Below, in pieces: positions 23,056-35,000 of a stretch of DNA of 64,000 nucleotides. Origin of the DNA: Euryodendron excelsum (Eukaryota > Streptophyta > Magnoliopsida > Ericales > Pentaphylacaceae). Position 1 is the stretch's first letter; the number at the start of each line of letters is the position of its first letter. The notes below the pieces were generated by a model. It made no database searches. It had not been told where the DNA came from and saw only the letters and a list, made by a program, of their open reading frames with translations. Both the position numbers and the translations under genes were made by a program. Location of the stretch: the NCBI GenBank assembly GCA_033060915.1, contig CM065388.1:37753001-37817000 (forward strand). Direction: 5' to 3'.

Positions 23056-23817
23056 GCCCTAATGCACCTATTTTCTATCGGGCTCTTGTCCGAACTACGA
23101 AAGACCTGATTCTCGCCAAATGAGATATGTAGGCAACCTAAAATGGTACGGTTATAACTTTTATTTCAACCCCAATCCCTTTTTCAATAATTCCAATCAA
23201 TTCAAAGTTTCTATTCCAAACTCTTTCAAAACCTCCATTATTTTCAAACTTCTTCCAAAACTTGCATCATGCATCATTTATCCAAAAAGTGATGACTAAA
23301 TCTCTTTTTTAAAGTTCTAAAGTGGATATTAAGTAGACAATGGTAACCAGTTATTCTAGTGAGTAAACCAAGGGTGAGTAGACATGTAGGTACCGAAAGG
23401 GCGGGGTAGGGTGATGATCTTAGGATATCTTCCCTACACGTAACCAACCCCCGAACCTTAGATTTCTGTTTTCGAAAGACCAAAATGGAGTTATTTTCAA
23501 AAAAGGCTTAAACATTCCAAAAGGTTGCCAAACAACCTATTTTCCTAAAAACCCTCTCTTGAGGGAGATTTCAAAAGCCTTTTTTCTTAAAAAACTCAAA
23601 GTTTAATCTTCGGATTAACGCTTAGTTTTAGGTGCCCTAACTCACCTTTATCAAGTTAGGTGGCGACTCCTATTTTTCTAAAAAGCCCTTAGTCAAATCA
23701 ATTTTCAAACCTAGTCACACTTATCCTTTTAGGAGGGCGAGTTCTAGTGACAGAGTTTCATGCTTTAGGGTCTCCAAACCGAAAGGACATTGGACACCCA
23801 AAAATCGAGGCGCGACA

Positions 23818-25480
23818 TCATTGTTTTTACTGTAGGAATCAGCATAACTCCTTCGTATTTTTCGTAAAGATGGGTACCGTTGATACCTATAACTAGAGAG
23901 TAGTGCTTGAAGCCTTAAATACATGGCCGAAATGCCCAACATATTCTGTTTCATACAACTTTGCCCATTCGTCAAATGTCAAGTGTTTGTGAAATCATAG
24001 TCGAGCCTGAGTTCCTAAACTCTAATGTTCTCATGTACCGTGGAAGCTTTTAGTATAACTCATCCTAATCACCAAATACCATCGCAATGGCTTTTGTTCT
24101 TCTAAGCCATGCTTTCTTCTATAACACTGTGAAACCAATGTTATTTGTTACATTCTTCACTATGGATGTTATCTTCCAACCAGGTTCTTCCTATACACCA
24201 CAAGATCCAAACGAATACTTAAACTTTACCAAGAAAGAATTTGATTACATAAATTTGTATGTCTCAATTTAAATTGAAACCTGATAACTTACCACAACTT
24301 GGGACATAATCATAAGTGCAATGAATGTTGAAATCAGATTGCGGTGATCCAAACTATGCATCCCATGTAAGCAGGTATGCGGCTTAGGGTATTATGTGAT
24401 CTCAAAGAAAGTATGCTTCTTCTTCAAACTCATACGCAGTTTTTACAGGCAATCATGAGTGCACCTGACACTCCAGACTTTTTTGTTTGTTTCTATAACA
24501 TCATAATTTTTTTTTTTGCACATGATACTAATTACATGCACTAATCACTGTATTCTTATCTTTGAAAACCATCCCTTTTGTAAATTCCGGATTTGCGTCT
24601 GACCATGTTAGATCGCAATTATATAAATTTTGATTAGTTGTGGTATTGTCTACCCCATCCAGGTTCGTAAAAAAGGGCACGAGAGTATCATTAAAGTCAA
24701 AATGTTCACTTGTTCGTGTCCATCATCATCAGAGTCATTATTTTCTTTATTTCTCATCAAAACATCAACATCTTCGGCTGATTCAATGGACTGAAGATTG
24801 ACATATTCATTTACCTATCTCCCAATCTCATTTAAGCCACCGAGCCGTTCCACGAGATCCATACTTGCACTGGGACCTCCCGCCTCTGCGCACTCTCATT
24901 GGCCCGAAGCATATTTTGGGTGAGGTGTAGCTGAAATGTGAAAATCTTGAAATTGTTCAAAATTACTCTGGCCTTCCGAGTAATCCTCATTTGGGATGAA
25001 AAGGTTAGACATTCGTTACCCCAGCGCATTCGTACCCTATGCGCTTTGACTAATCTGCCTAAGTGTAAGCATTCCAGTAAATGCCTCCAAGGCTGATACA
25101 TCACCACCTGCAACAAGAGTTCACCGTATGACTGGACATCTCCCCAATTCACATCTGCATGACTGACAAAGGAGGTCATTGTGCTCCCTTCTTTCATAAA
25201 GTATATTTCAACACAATGCAAGTCAGTGTATCTCGAAGAGATATTCAAGACAGTTTACAATGTCACATCGTCATTGATTGACAACTTCTTATATACTAGA
25301 ACTTCTCCAATTCGTCGATAAGGGTATCTACATATGAACTTTATATTCACATGTTCTCCATACTCAACCATCATATGCATGATCATTTCCCATAACCCAG
25401 CAAGTGCGGTTCTCAGTTCTACATCATAACAGCCTCTCGCCTCTATATCATAGGCTATGCCTTCTCAAACAAATATTACT
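23818..25480 (-). pseudogene. MULE transposase, N-terminal and first half of the DDE domain, decayed
   Basis: Minus strand. From 25460: EYGEHVNIKFICRYPYRRIG, YKKLSINDDVTL (N-terminal MULE region), a long linker, then KKKHTFFEIT, YPKPHTCLHGMHSLDHRNL (the zinc-like region before the catalytic domain), CWAFRPCI-stop-GFKHYS and VIGINGTHLYEKYEGVMLI, the first DDE block of plant MULEs; the usual D of the IDGTHLYGKYEG motif is N. The frame ends at 23822 where the giant LTR is inserted and resumes at 19118. Multiple stops; clearly dead. Together with 17986-19123 this gives one nearly full-length transposase relic. Confidence 0.8.
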
Positions 25481-26069
25481 ATTGTCGTCATTACTTAGCT
25501 ATGCCTACCATTAAACACATATATTACAAACAAATATTTTAGATAGAAGAAAATATACATACTAACATCTATGCATATGTGGACACTTCAGGATATCTTA
25601 GCTTAGTTTTTCTTTAATTATGCAAGATTAAAGATCTGATCATAATATTAGAAAGAAATTTCTATCAGTCTTAAGGTTATGAAATAATGGTTCATTTTCA
25701 TGTGAAACAACATATATAACTGGACCATAATAATATTTCTTAAGAGATCCCATGAGATTCATTACCACCATTAATGAATACTTCAAAAATACTAGTTAAT
25801 TAGGAACAGTTCTATGCTAAAAAACTGAGCAATTATTCATCCATTTGTTAACTTGATTATGTGCTATAATCTTGACATGAAGTCTAAAGATTTAGTCCTT
25901 GGTGTCAATCACTATACATCCAATTTAGTTAAAATAAACAAATTTTCTTCTTTAGAAAGTCACCTATGATCAGAGAGATGCATATGCTAAATAGAAAATT
26001 AAGAATAACATACGGATCATTAGAATGGTAAGAAGAATTAGTATACTACTAATTATAAATTATTTCTGC

Positions 26070-26100
<31 letters not shown>

Positions 26101-26504
26101 CTCAAAGACCACAAATTTTAAGAATGTTAGCAAACCAGCATCATTGTTTTGTTCTTGGTTAATGGTAGCCTACAAATCATCACCATTTCAAAGGCACAAC
26201 AATATTATGTAAAGGACAATTGCCTCTAGATTAACAATCAATGCTAACAATACAAGTCACCAATCAATGACATATACTTGTATGAAACTTTAAAATCACC
26301 CTGAGCTTAACAAGCCTCCAAGCCCTAGCCTCCAATATATAGGTCGACAAGCCTCCAAGCCTTTGGCTGTTATGGTGGAGAGAGAGAGACAGAGAGACAG
26401 AGAGAGCGAACGAGATCACTGAGAGAGTGAGAGATTTGTTGAGACATAGTGATCATGATCGAGCCCTAGTTTCATTATATGTTGTTATAACAAAGCCTTT
26501 TGGA
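25481..26504. other. Non-coding flank of the MULE transposase
   Basis: AT-rich, with an (AT)n tract at about 26080-26100 and GA-rich sequence at 26370-26430. No gene recognised; it may hold the transposase promoter. Confidence 0.3.
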
Positions 26505-26725
26505 ATGGCATTTTTTCTATAAAATCGCCTTTTTGAATGACCTTTTTTTTATTTATAAAAAACAGCTTTTGAAAAGGCGTTTTTCTAAACCGTATGTATG
26601 GATCTACCACCTTTTATCACCTTTTATACGCTAATATATGGGGTGACAAATGCTTGAAAAAATGCCATTTGAATTAGGATTTTTAATAAAAATGCCAATT
26701 CAAATGACATTTTACTTAGGTCGCT
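26505..26725. repeat. Possible right terminal region of the MULE-type element
   Basis: Repeated short motifs in both orientations: GGAATGGCATTTTTTC, GAAAAGGCGTTTTTC, AATGCCATTTGAATTAGG, AATGCCAATTCAAATGAC. They resemble those at 9750-9905. No clean terminal inverted repeat or 9-bp target duplication was found. Confidence 0.4.
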
Positions 26726-27289
26726 GAATAAAGTTAAATCAGTACCTAGGTTTGGAATAAATCTCAAAAAATTCGTGTGTTAGGGAAATTAGCCGGATAG
26801 GTACACCTTTAACATTAACTGGCCCAACATCAAGATAGGGCTCCAGGTAACCAAAAATATTTTTTTGGAGAAGAAGAAAAAAAGAAGTGCATTATTTTTA
26901 TGGTGGTGTATTTATAAGAGAAGGTACATCAACCCACAGTGAAAAACTAAATTTCCAAAAGATCATTGCCATTTTTTTTTTGTGGATTTTTGTGTTTTTG
27001 GGAGATGGGGGTTAGGTATGACATTAGTTGGGTGGAGCCTATGGGACATCAGACCCATAACCATAATTGGACCATTGGACACATAGCCACCCCTAGGTAT
27101 AAGAGAAATTATTCAGTAGGTCAAGAATATTACGTTAGCATGATGATGTGGTGTACCCAATTTATTAAAAATAAACACATATTCTTATTTTTAGGTTGAT
27201 TGGTCTAATTTTTAGAATAATGAAAATAAAAACTTTCCTAACATATTCATATTTATTACCCATGTAGTTAAGTTGATGAAGTGTTTTCA
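26726..27289. other. Intergenic stretch
   Basis: No gene or clear repeat; the open frame at 26966-27199 has no recognisable content. Confidence 0.3.
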
Positions 27290-28354
27290 AAAATTCTTTT
27301 GAACTTATCTTAACAAAAATGGCTAGATATTTGTCATTTACAAAATACTATTTCCAAAATGTTTTGCAAAAGCCCACAATCCTAAGGGTAATCCTAATCC
27401 TCCCATAATTAGGATTTCCAAAGAAATGTGTTATATTGAATAAAACCTTCATGGTTCATATTAGGGCTTCGTTGACCCTAGACATTTTTAAACTCCTTTC
27501 AAAAATGATTTTACAAATTCACATCCTTAGAATAACTTTAATCTTTCAATGATTAGAGTTTTCAAAGAAAAGTGAGCTATTGTTGGTGACTTCTATAGTT
27601 CAAAGTTGGGGTTTAAGACCCTAAAAGTTCTAAAAATTTTAGAGGAAGTTTCTAACCCTTTTCTTAAAAATTATAACCCTAAACGAGTTTAGTATATTCA
27701 ATCAGTAATTTCTGAAGGGTGACGAAACATATAAACATACCATTTACATGGTAAAGAAAAAATGATTTCAAAATCATTTGAGACAAGTTTCAATGAGTCC
27801 TTGCTCCAAACTAGGGGTGTGCATGGGTTCATTCGGTTCAAATTTGTGCCAAACCCAAAACCGAACCAATCATGATTGGTTCTAAATTATTGGACCCAGA
27901 ATTGAACCGACGAGTCTATGGAACCGAACTGAACCAACCCGACTCAGTTCAAATTGGTTCGGGTTGGTTCCACAATTCTAGTTCACTTGGATTGGGTTGT
28001 GTTTGGTTGACCTATTTTGTACCTTTCTATAGGGAGAACAAGTCGAAGACTTCCAGCAAAATAAAGATGATTCTTCAGTTGCAGCAACATCTGTAAGAGG
28101 TAAATGAAAAGTAGGAAAACTGGAGAAGAATCTCATGCTTAGGGGACTTTTAGCCAAAGAATTAGAAACCTCAATTATTGAAAATGGATTTTTCCAGTAG
28201 GATTTAACACCCCCCCACCCCCCTAAAAAAAAAAAAAAAAACCAAAAAACTTTTCACTTAGGTTACTGAAGGCGTAAAGAGAAATAGCGAAAGCTTTTCC
28301 AGAATACACAAATCAAAAGCTAGAACCTGTAGAGAGGAATAGCCACACAAATCC

Positions 28355-28403
<49 letters not shown>

Positions 28404-29660
28404 CATGAGAGAAAGGAGAGTTGTAATGGCTAGCCAAAGAAAAATTGAGAGACAATAGAAAAGAAGATGACGAAGAGAAGCCCTAACCCTGATTTGTATT
28501 GAGTAAGTATTAGGTGCAATGAGTGTATCCTAGTATATAGGATCGGTTCTCAGTTCGGTTCTATTCGGTTTAGTTTTCAGTTCTGTTTTGGGTTAAAAAA
28601 TTGCTAACCCGAGAATCAAACCAAACTCATTGGGTTGACAATTTTTAGACTCATAACCGAACCAAGGCCCTCCCAGAACCAAACCAAACCAACTCAATGA
28701 GACCGGATTGATTCGGTTTTTAGGTTTTTCAATTTTTTTATGCACCCCTACTCCAAACACTCTCCTTTGAGTCGATGTCAAAACATTGCCAAAACTCTCT
28801 TGAGTCAATTTCAAAAATATTTTAAAACTCTTCAAATTGATTTCAAAAATATTACAAACACTCTCTTGAGTTAAAGTTTCAAAACCTTCTAAGATGCTTT
28901 CGAGTCCACTTTTTAATCGTATCCTAACACAAATTACGAATGATCTGATTCTCATCAAATGAGATAGGTAGGTAACTTAGAAAAATTTAAGTGCGGTCAC
29001 CTCATTCATCAAATCTCTTTTCAAAGATCCCTCCAAAGTTTTCATTTTCAAAATATTTTCAAAAACTTGGACCATGTATCATTCATCCCAAAAGTGATGA
29101 AAAAACTTTGTTTTTAAGAAATATATAAGTAAATTTTAGTAACTGGAGATTCGTGAGTAGATTAGGATGATTAGACATTTAGGTACCGATTTATATCAGA
29201 TGAGATAGGGTGGTGATTCTAGAATACCTTTCCGACATGTAACTAATATCCGAACAATAAATTTCTAGTGAGATGACTAACATGGAGTCATGTTTTCAAA
29301 AAAGAACTCAAAAATATTTTCAAAATATTGCTAAAAACCTAATTTTTTAAAAACCATCTCTAGGTGGCATTTTTAAAAACATCTTTAAAAAAAATCTAAG
29401 TTGATATTCGAATTATATTTAGTTTTAACTGAACTAGCATATATTTAATTATGTTAGACGGTGACTTCAAAATTTTTTCAAAAAGACCTACTAAAATCAA
29501 TTTCAAAGTTTTAACTCCGGTCACACTTATTCTTTTAAAATTAATAAGTTCTATTAGAGAGAGTATTAAATTTTTTCTAAGTTAAGAGACATTTAATTTA
29601 AAAATGGGGACGAGAGAGAGTATTGAATTTTTTCGGAGCCAAGAGACACTTGGTTTAGTT
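27290..29660 (+). repeat. Diverged 3' part of the giant LTR family, split by a hAT MITE
   Basis: Matches by eye the distal part of 19124-23817 in the same orientation, for example CCACAATCCTAAGG/CCTCCCATAATTAGGATT against the CCTCCTATGATTAGGGATT block near 22610, the ATTCTCATCAAATGAGATAGG block, and the GTCACACTTAT..CTTTTA block near the end. It is much more decayed than the 4.7-kb copy. The last 100 bp carry a duplicated GAGAGAGTATT block. The MITE at 27812-28750 interrupts it. Confidence 0.6.
27812..28750. mobile_element. hAT-type MITE (939 bp) with perfect 8-bp target duplication
   Basis: Terminal inverted repeats TAGGGGTGTGCAT and ATGCACCCCTA; flanking direct repeats CTCCAAAC at 27804-27811 and 28751-28758 are identical. 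Eight-base duplications and short TAGGG-type ends are typical of non-autonomous hAT elements. Inside are many GGTTCGGTT/AACCGAAC motifs in both orientations, a (GA)n tract at 28359-28399 and a poly-A run; no transposase. The frames at 27872-28096 and 28593-28958 are not genes. Confidence 0.9.
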
Positions 29661-30153
29661 TTCCCGGGGGGTGGTTGTCTGGTACACTAACCCGGGGCGA
29701 GAGTGTCTGGTACACTAACCCTTTCCATTAACGGCGCCCAAAAAATCACAAGCGATACAGATGCGTAGACAACCAGAGAAGAAGGGAAAAGTAGAAAAAG
29801 AAAAAAGCAAAAATAATAACAAATCCTGAGATATTAATGTGGTAGTAGTTTTGTTTTGGTCTGCTGGTGGAACTTCAGTATAACGTGGCGGTAGTTCCTG
29901 CCATATGATACAAACACTTGTTACACAGATGCTCCCCCTATTTGCTGATTCGGAGCGTTCTCTCTTTCTCTCGGCTATTCTTTCTGAGTTGCTAAAACTG
30001 AATTACCGATTCTGATACCAGCCTTCCAAATCTGAATCCCAATCCCTTTTGAACAGCGATTTTGATTATCTTATCTTCTGCAGAACCCTAGGAATTTTTT
30101 TTTCTTCCTATTCACAGCCTATATATATATATATATAAGGTAGCGAAGGTGTC
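29661..30153 (+). promoter_or_regulatory. Upstream region and 5'UTR of the ClpS-like gene
   Basis: Contains a duplicated GTCTGGTACACTAACCC (29668-29722), a pyrimidine-rich leader with TCTCTCTTTCTCTC at about 29960-29975 and an (AT)n run at 30119-30137 just before the start codon. No single clear TATA box can be assigned. Confidence 0.35.
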
Positions 30154-31963
30154 ATGGCAGCTGTAAGTGTAACAACAATAGGAGGGGCACCATTACCAAC
30201 TACATGGTTTTCCCAAACAAAGCTGCTTCCTCATCTCTTTCCTTCACCATATTCTTCCACTCTCAAATCCTCAAAATGTCTCTCTCCGAAGGAAACAAGC
30301 CCTCAACGACAACTACAAAAATGTTGTGCTCTTTCTGCTCCTGCCATGTCTTCTTCTGTCAATGCAAGGTTTGGATCTTCCAAGGGTGGCGCTGGTCTCT
30401 TGGAGCGCCCCACTTTTGATCAATCTCAATCTGACCCTTGTACTCAAGTTGAAGAAGGTAACATTTGTATTGCTATATATATATATATATATATTATATT
30501 TATCTATATCCGGTTTCTGAACTCTGCTAAATGAATGATGGATAGGCTTTTACTAATGAAGCTGAGAGCTACCGGCTACGGATAGTTATTCTATAAATAC
30601 TACAATCACTTCACAGCTTTTTTTTTTTTTTTTTTTTTTAATTTTTTTTGTTTCTCCTTGTTTCTTCTCTTTTGCGTTTACCACCAAGTAATGGTTTTTA
30701 AGTGATTGTAAACAAATTTGATTGCAAGTTATGGGAAACAATAGCTTTTTACATGATGTTTTTTATTTTATTTTGTTGGGTTTACCTCTCCGGCATTCTA
30801 AACTGCAATAAATGGTTTTCCCCTGATTTTTTTCCCTTGACTCCCCGCCTTTTGTTTCCATTTATCAGCAAAATTAGGAATATTATATGTCCATTTTTTT
30901 TTTTTTTTTTGGGTCCAAATTTTAAACTAATCGAATCCACTTCTTGAGCCAACATTCTTAATCTGTCCTCAGTAAGTATCATTCTATTGATAAATACCAT
31001 TATCCTTTATCCACTTCTGATCCGATTTAATTATGATGCCTTAGATTCCTGAACAATTCCCTGCATCTGTGAATTTGCATTTTACCCTTCTAAATACCTA
31101 TGTTGGACATTTTATTTATTCAATTTAAAGAACATGCCAACCCAAATAAATTAGGCTGCTTTTACATTGATGGATTCAAGAAGGGCATTTTTTGTTCAAG
31201 TTCAGAGTTATACGTGAGGATAGGCTATTGGAGTAGGAGAGGCGAGAAGAGGCACTATAGGTAGAGAGGTATACCTCACTACAATGTTCACGGCATGGAT
31301 TTGATAAAACTCCCTTCACCATTTTCCTTTGAAGTTGAAACCGTTAAAGGCTTCAAAATCTGTCCGAGGATCCTGTTGAAATCCAAATTGAAGCTGTAAT
31401 CCTTGAAGCACAAATTCTGGATGCTTCTGTTTCATATCAATCAATTGAAACACAACCTATGTTTGACATGTTAACAGAATTGAGCTGTTCAGTTAAATGA
31501 ATTTCAACAAACAAAAGCCACAAAGTGATTTTCATGAAATGGGTAAGAGAGAAAAGAGAAGAATAAATGATCTTTTATTAGAAAACTACAGAAACTGAAA
31601 CTTGAATGCAGAATTTTGTGGTCTGGTTAATTATTTACTAGATTTGGCTTTCTAAATTTTTACTTTTTTGTTTTGTGATTATTGAATCTTGGGATGAACA
31701 CATTATTGCTTTCCTAATTGCAGGAGGAGATAGAGGACGACTAAGGGATAGGAGAGGTACTGGGAGTGGAGATAGCTATAGAGTCTTGCTGATTGATGAT
31801 ATGCGGCATAATGAGAACTTAGGTAATTTCCTAGAAAAATGGGAGGCGTGCACACACGCATCATGAGCAGATGAGTGTATTATTTTATTTACGGCCATAG
31901 TATGGAAGTATTACTCACCAAAACTCATACAGAAAATTATGTTTGCCATTAATAGGAAGTGTT

Positions 31964-32038
<75 letters not shown>

Positions 32039-35000
32039 CTTGTTCGCTTTTGCGTTCTTCTTTAATTGCTTACTATTGCTTACTATTTGAGTGAACAAAT
32101 TTCAGCAGTTACAGCTTTAAGGTTGTTGACTTCATAAGTCTTAATTAGAGCCAAAGACGGCAACCAGTTGGCTGTATTTTTTGTTTTGTTTTATGTATTG
32201 ATTTGATGAATTTTAATTTGAAGGATATAACAGCTTGTTTCTACAATTGTGCTAAACCAAGAGTACTAATCTAAGAAGCACGGATAGTGACATGGGACAT
32301 GGAATTTTCAAAAAAATGAGGCCATGGACATGGCGGGAATACGGAAAAAGAAATATTTTTTATATATTCTTATTTGCTATTTATAGAAATGTGACATTAA
32401 TAAATCACCAAAAATAAGATGAAAACAACAAACAAGTTCCCAATTATAATATAACCACTAACAAGTTAAGGATTTGAAGATTTGGATATGGATATTTTAT
32501 GTTTTTGTATTTTAAAGTTTTGAAATTGATAATTCGGCTCCATCTAATACTTTAAATAATAACATTTTAAACTTGATGTGTTCCAAAACGTGTCCAAGTA
32601 AGAGATTTGTGTGTCCTCGATGTGTCCGAGACGTGTCTACTAAGAAAAATATTAATAAAAATATTGGACATGCCAACGAGCATGTTCGACATGTGTTCTG
32701 GCATGTCTGAGAAGTATGTGTGTCCGACACTTGTCTGACGCATATACAGCACCCTAAAGGAGTGTCCATGCTTCCTAGGTACTAATAATGAACTTCATGC
32801 ATTATACTACATTATGAAAAAAATTGAAAGAAACTCTTATTGGTGGTCAGAATTTCTACAAAAATGTATAGGTTCTTCAAATGTCTAAATTTGTTTGTCC
32901 ATCTTGCATTTCTGTTCATATACTAAATTTGTGTATTCATTTGCAGTGGTGAAGGTATTGCCGCGAGTTGTCCCATCTGTGGCACCTGATGATGCAAGAA
33001 AACTATTTCACCAATCACGGGAAATTGGTGTTGCAGTTGTCATAGTTACAGTGAAGGTATATTTTCATTATGGTATTATCTAGATTATGCACAAAAGTTA
33101 TTGGCGTCTTTGGCAAGTTGAAAAAGGATATAGATGGAAACAAGATCAGCTTAAAAAATGGATAATTACAATATCAATGACCCAAAGAATCTTGAAGTGA
33201 GTACAGGCCAGCACCTTTCGGGGCTGTTGTTCCTGCATCAAACAACCTACCTATCAGATCAAACTTATCCTTTTTCTTTTTCTTATTTCTTTTCTTTTCT
33301 GCTTTGGAAAGTTTGTTGGAACCAAAAAATGGGACTGCGGAGGTCTATTAGGAAAGCAAACTAGTGATATCACCTTGTTTTAAAATGTAGGCTTTCCAAA
33401 TCTGTTAATATGGTTCTAGTTGCTTGGGATTGTTTAATTCTTGGTTTACCTACTGGATAGAATGTTGGTTTGGATTGAAAAGTTTCCTTATGGGTTGTGC
33501 TGTTGAAATGAAATGGAACAATCCATTAATAGAGAAAAAAGGTGATGAATGATCTCATTTTTAAAGAGATACCCGCCACTATATTCTTGTTTATGTTAGG
33601 CAATTATATGTTGCTGTGGATTGGTCATTGATCGTTTATAGATGTTGGATGTCAATTATGTGCTATGATAATAAGCAGGCCAGGCGTCCTTGAGTTTGAT
33701 AGTCACGTTGGATAAAAATTGACTTTCTTTGATGGATACCAGACCTGGAGACCAAGTACAGGAAAAAAAATCAAGTGTCTAGCTAGCCATAATTTGACTT
33801 TTTGGGACATATGTTGTTTCCTTCTAAACATCATTGATCAGCCCTCTCGACAACCTGAAAAAAGAAGTTATGTTGATTAACAGATAGGTATTACAAGCCA
33901 ACATCCATAATTTTTGAATAATGCTTATGTTAGTAATTGAAGTGAATTATGAATATGAGCAAAATGTTCATTGATTTACCTAGACTAAATCACTCTGATT
34001 GTAATCAATTCCAAAGCTGTGTTCCTATTGCTATTTGTGGGTAGTGGTAGATTGATGGAGTGCCTTCTGGGGAGTATGGCGGTGATTGATTTCGCGGGAG
34101 GTCATTGGAGACAGAGAGTGGAAGGGTGAGAGCTGAGGCACTCTAGAGAAGATGAGCAAGAGTTTGAGGAGAGGTAGAATAAGAACCTGGGAGTTACTTG
34201 ATGCCCTTTAATGATGGATAACCTCTTACATTATACTTCCAGGGGGTCTTGGATCTGAAGAGTCACATGTGCAAGGACAAGTGGTTGTCTTCACTGTCTG
34301 ACAAACCCAAGAAAATGATAGATGGTTGGAAATATACTGCATGGGGCTATACTTGCCAGAAATATCAGCAGCCAATGCATTAATGATAGATGGTTGGATG
34401 TGTCATGTATCACAATTTTGTCTAGAGCAATCATGTCTAGTGAAGGCCTCTCTCTCTAAGACTGGTTTGGGTGCTCGCTCCTCGAGAGAATGGGGTGAGC
34501 AACCCTAATGAGTTGAGTGTCATGGATCTTTCTGCATGCCTTGCTGTTCTTTGAGTTTATGGTACACATGAAGCACTGGATGAAAGATCTCTTTCAGATT
34601 TTCCCACTCGAACTTTGAGAACAGCCAATTAACATGATTCACATCCAGTTTTACCCCTAGAGTGAGCTGCCATTGTCCCTGTTTTGTTGCTATTGTCCAG
34701 CCTGCACATTCCTTGCTGATTTGAAGCAGTCTTATCATCCTCCATTTAGGGTTGCTGTCCCTCAGTAAGTCTGTCAAATAAGTCATTCTAGTTCTTGTCT
34801 TCCCCTCCTCCATTGATTTGCAATATCTTATTCCTCTTCTGCTTTCATCAGGCCCCTAATGTGGAATCTAGTTGCAAAAAAATAAAATAGACTAAAATTT
34901 CCAATGATGTTGTCCTTTTCAGAATACACATCTCAAGTACTCGCTTGAGGATATGCCATGGCGGACACAGGGGCGGGCGGGGGCCATGGCCCCCCTAAAC

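Larger units (their letters stand above)
19124..23817 (+). mobile_element. Giant solo LTR (4694 bp) inserted in the MULE transposase
   Basis: Ends TGTAAGCACCCCATTTTTG.. and ..AAATCGAGGCGCGACA (TG..CA). Flanks TCACT (19119-19123) and TCATT (23818-23822) look like a 5-bp target duplication with one transition. The MULE frame continues exactly if the LTR and one TSD copy are removed. Related sequence occurs at 27290-29660, 46013-47644, 47645-51814, 51815-52602 and 63801-64000. TATAAATA at 20938-20945 gives plus-strand sense. No protein-coding domain is present; the apparent ORFs lie in tandem repeats. LTRs of 4-5 kb are known from Ogre/Tat-type Gypsy elements, but no internal region of this family is visible here, so the lineage is inference. 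Confidence 0.8.

Noticed and set aside
28593..28958. 121-aa minus-strand frame
   Set aside because: Spans the end of the hAT MITE and adjoining LTR minisatellite; not protein-like.
34520..34813. 97-aa minus-strand frame in intron 3 of the ClpS-like gene
   Set aside because: The reading is plausible, but no motif is recognised and no splice or start context supports a gene; possibly an old repeat fragment.
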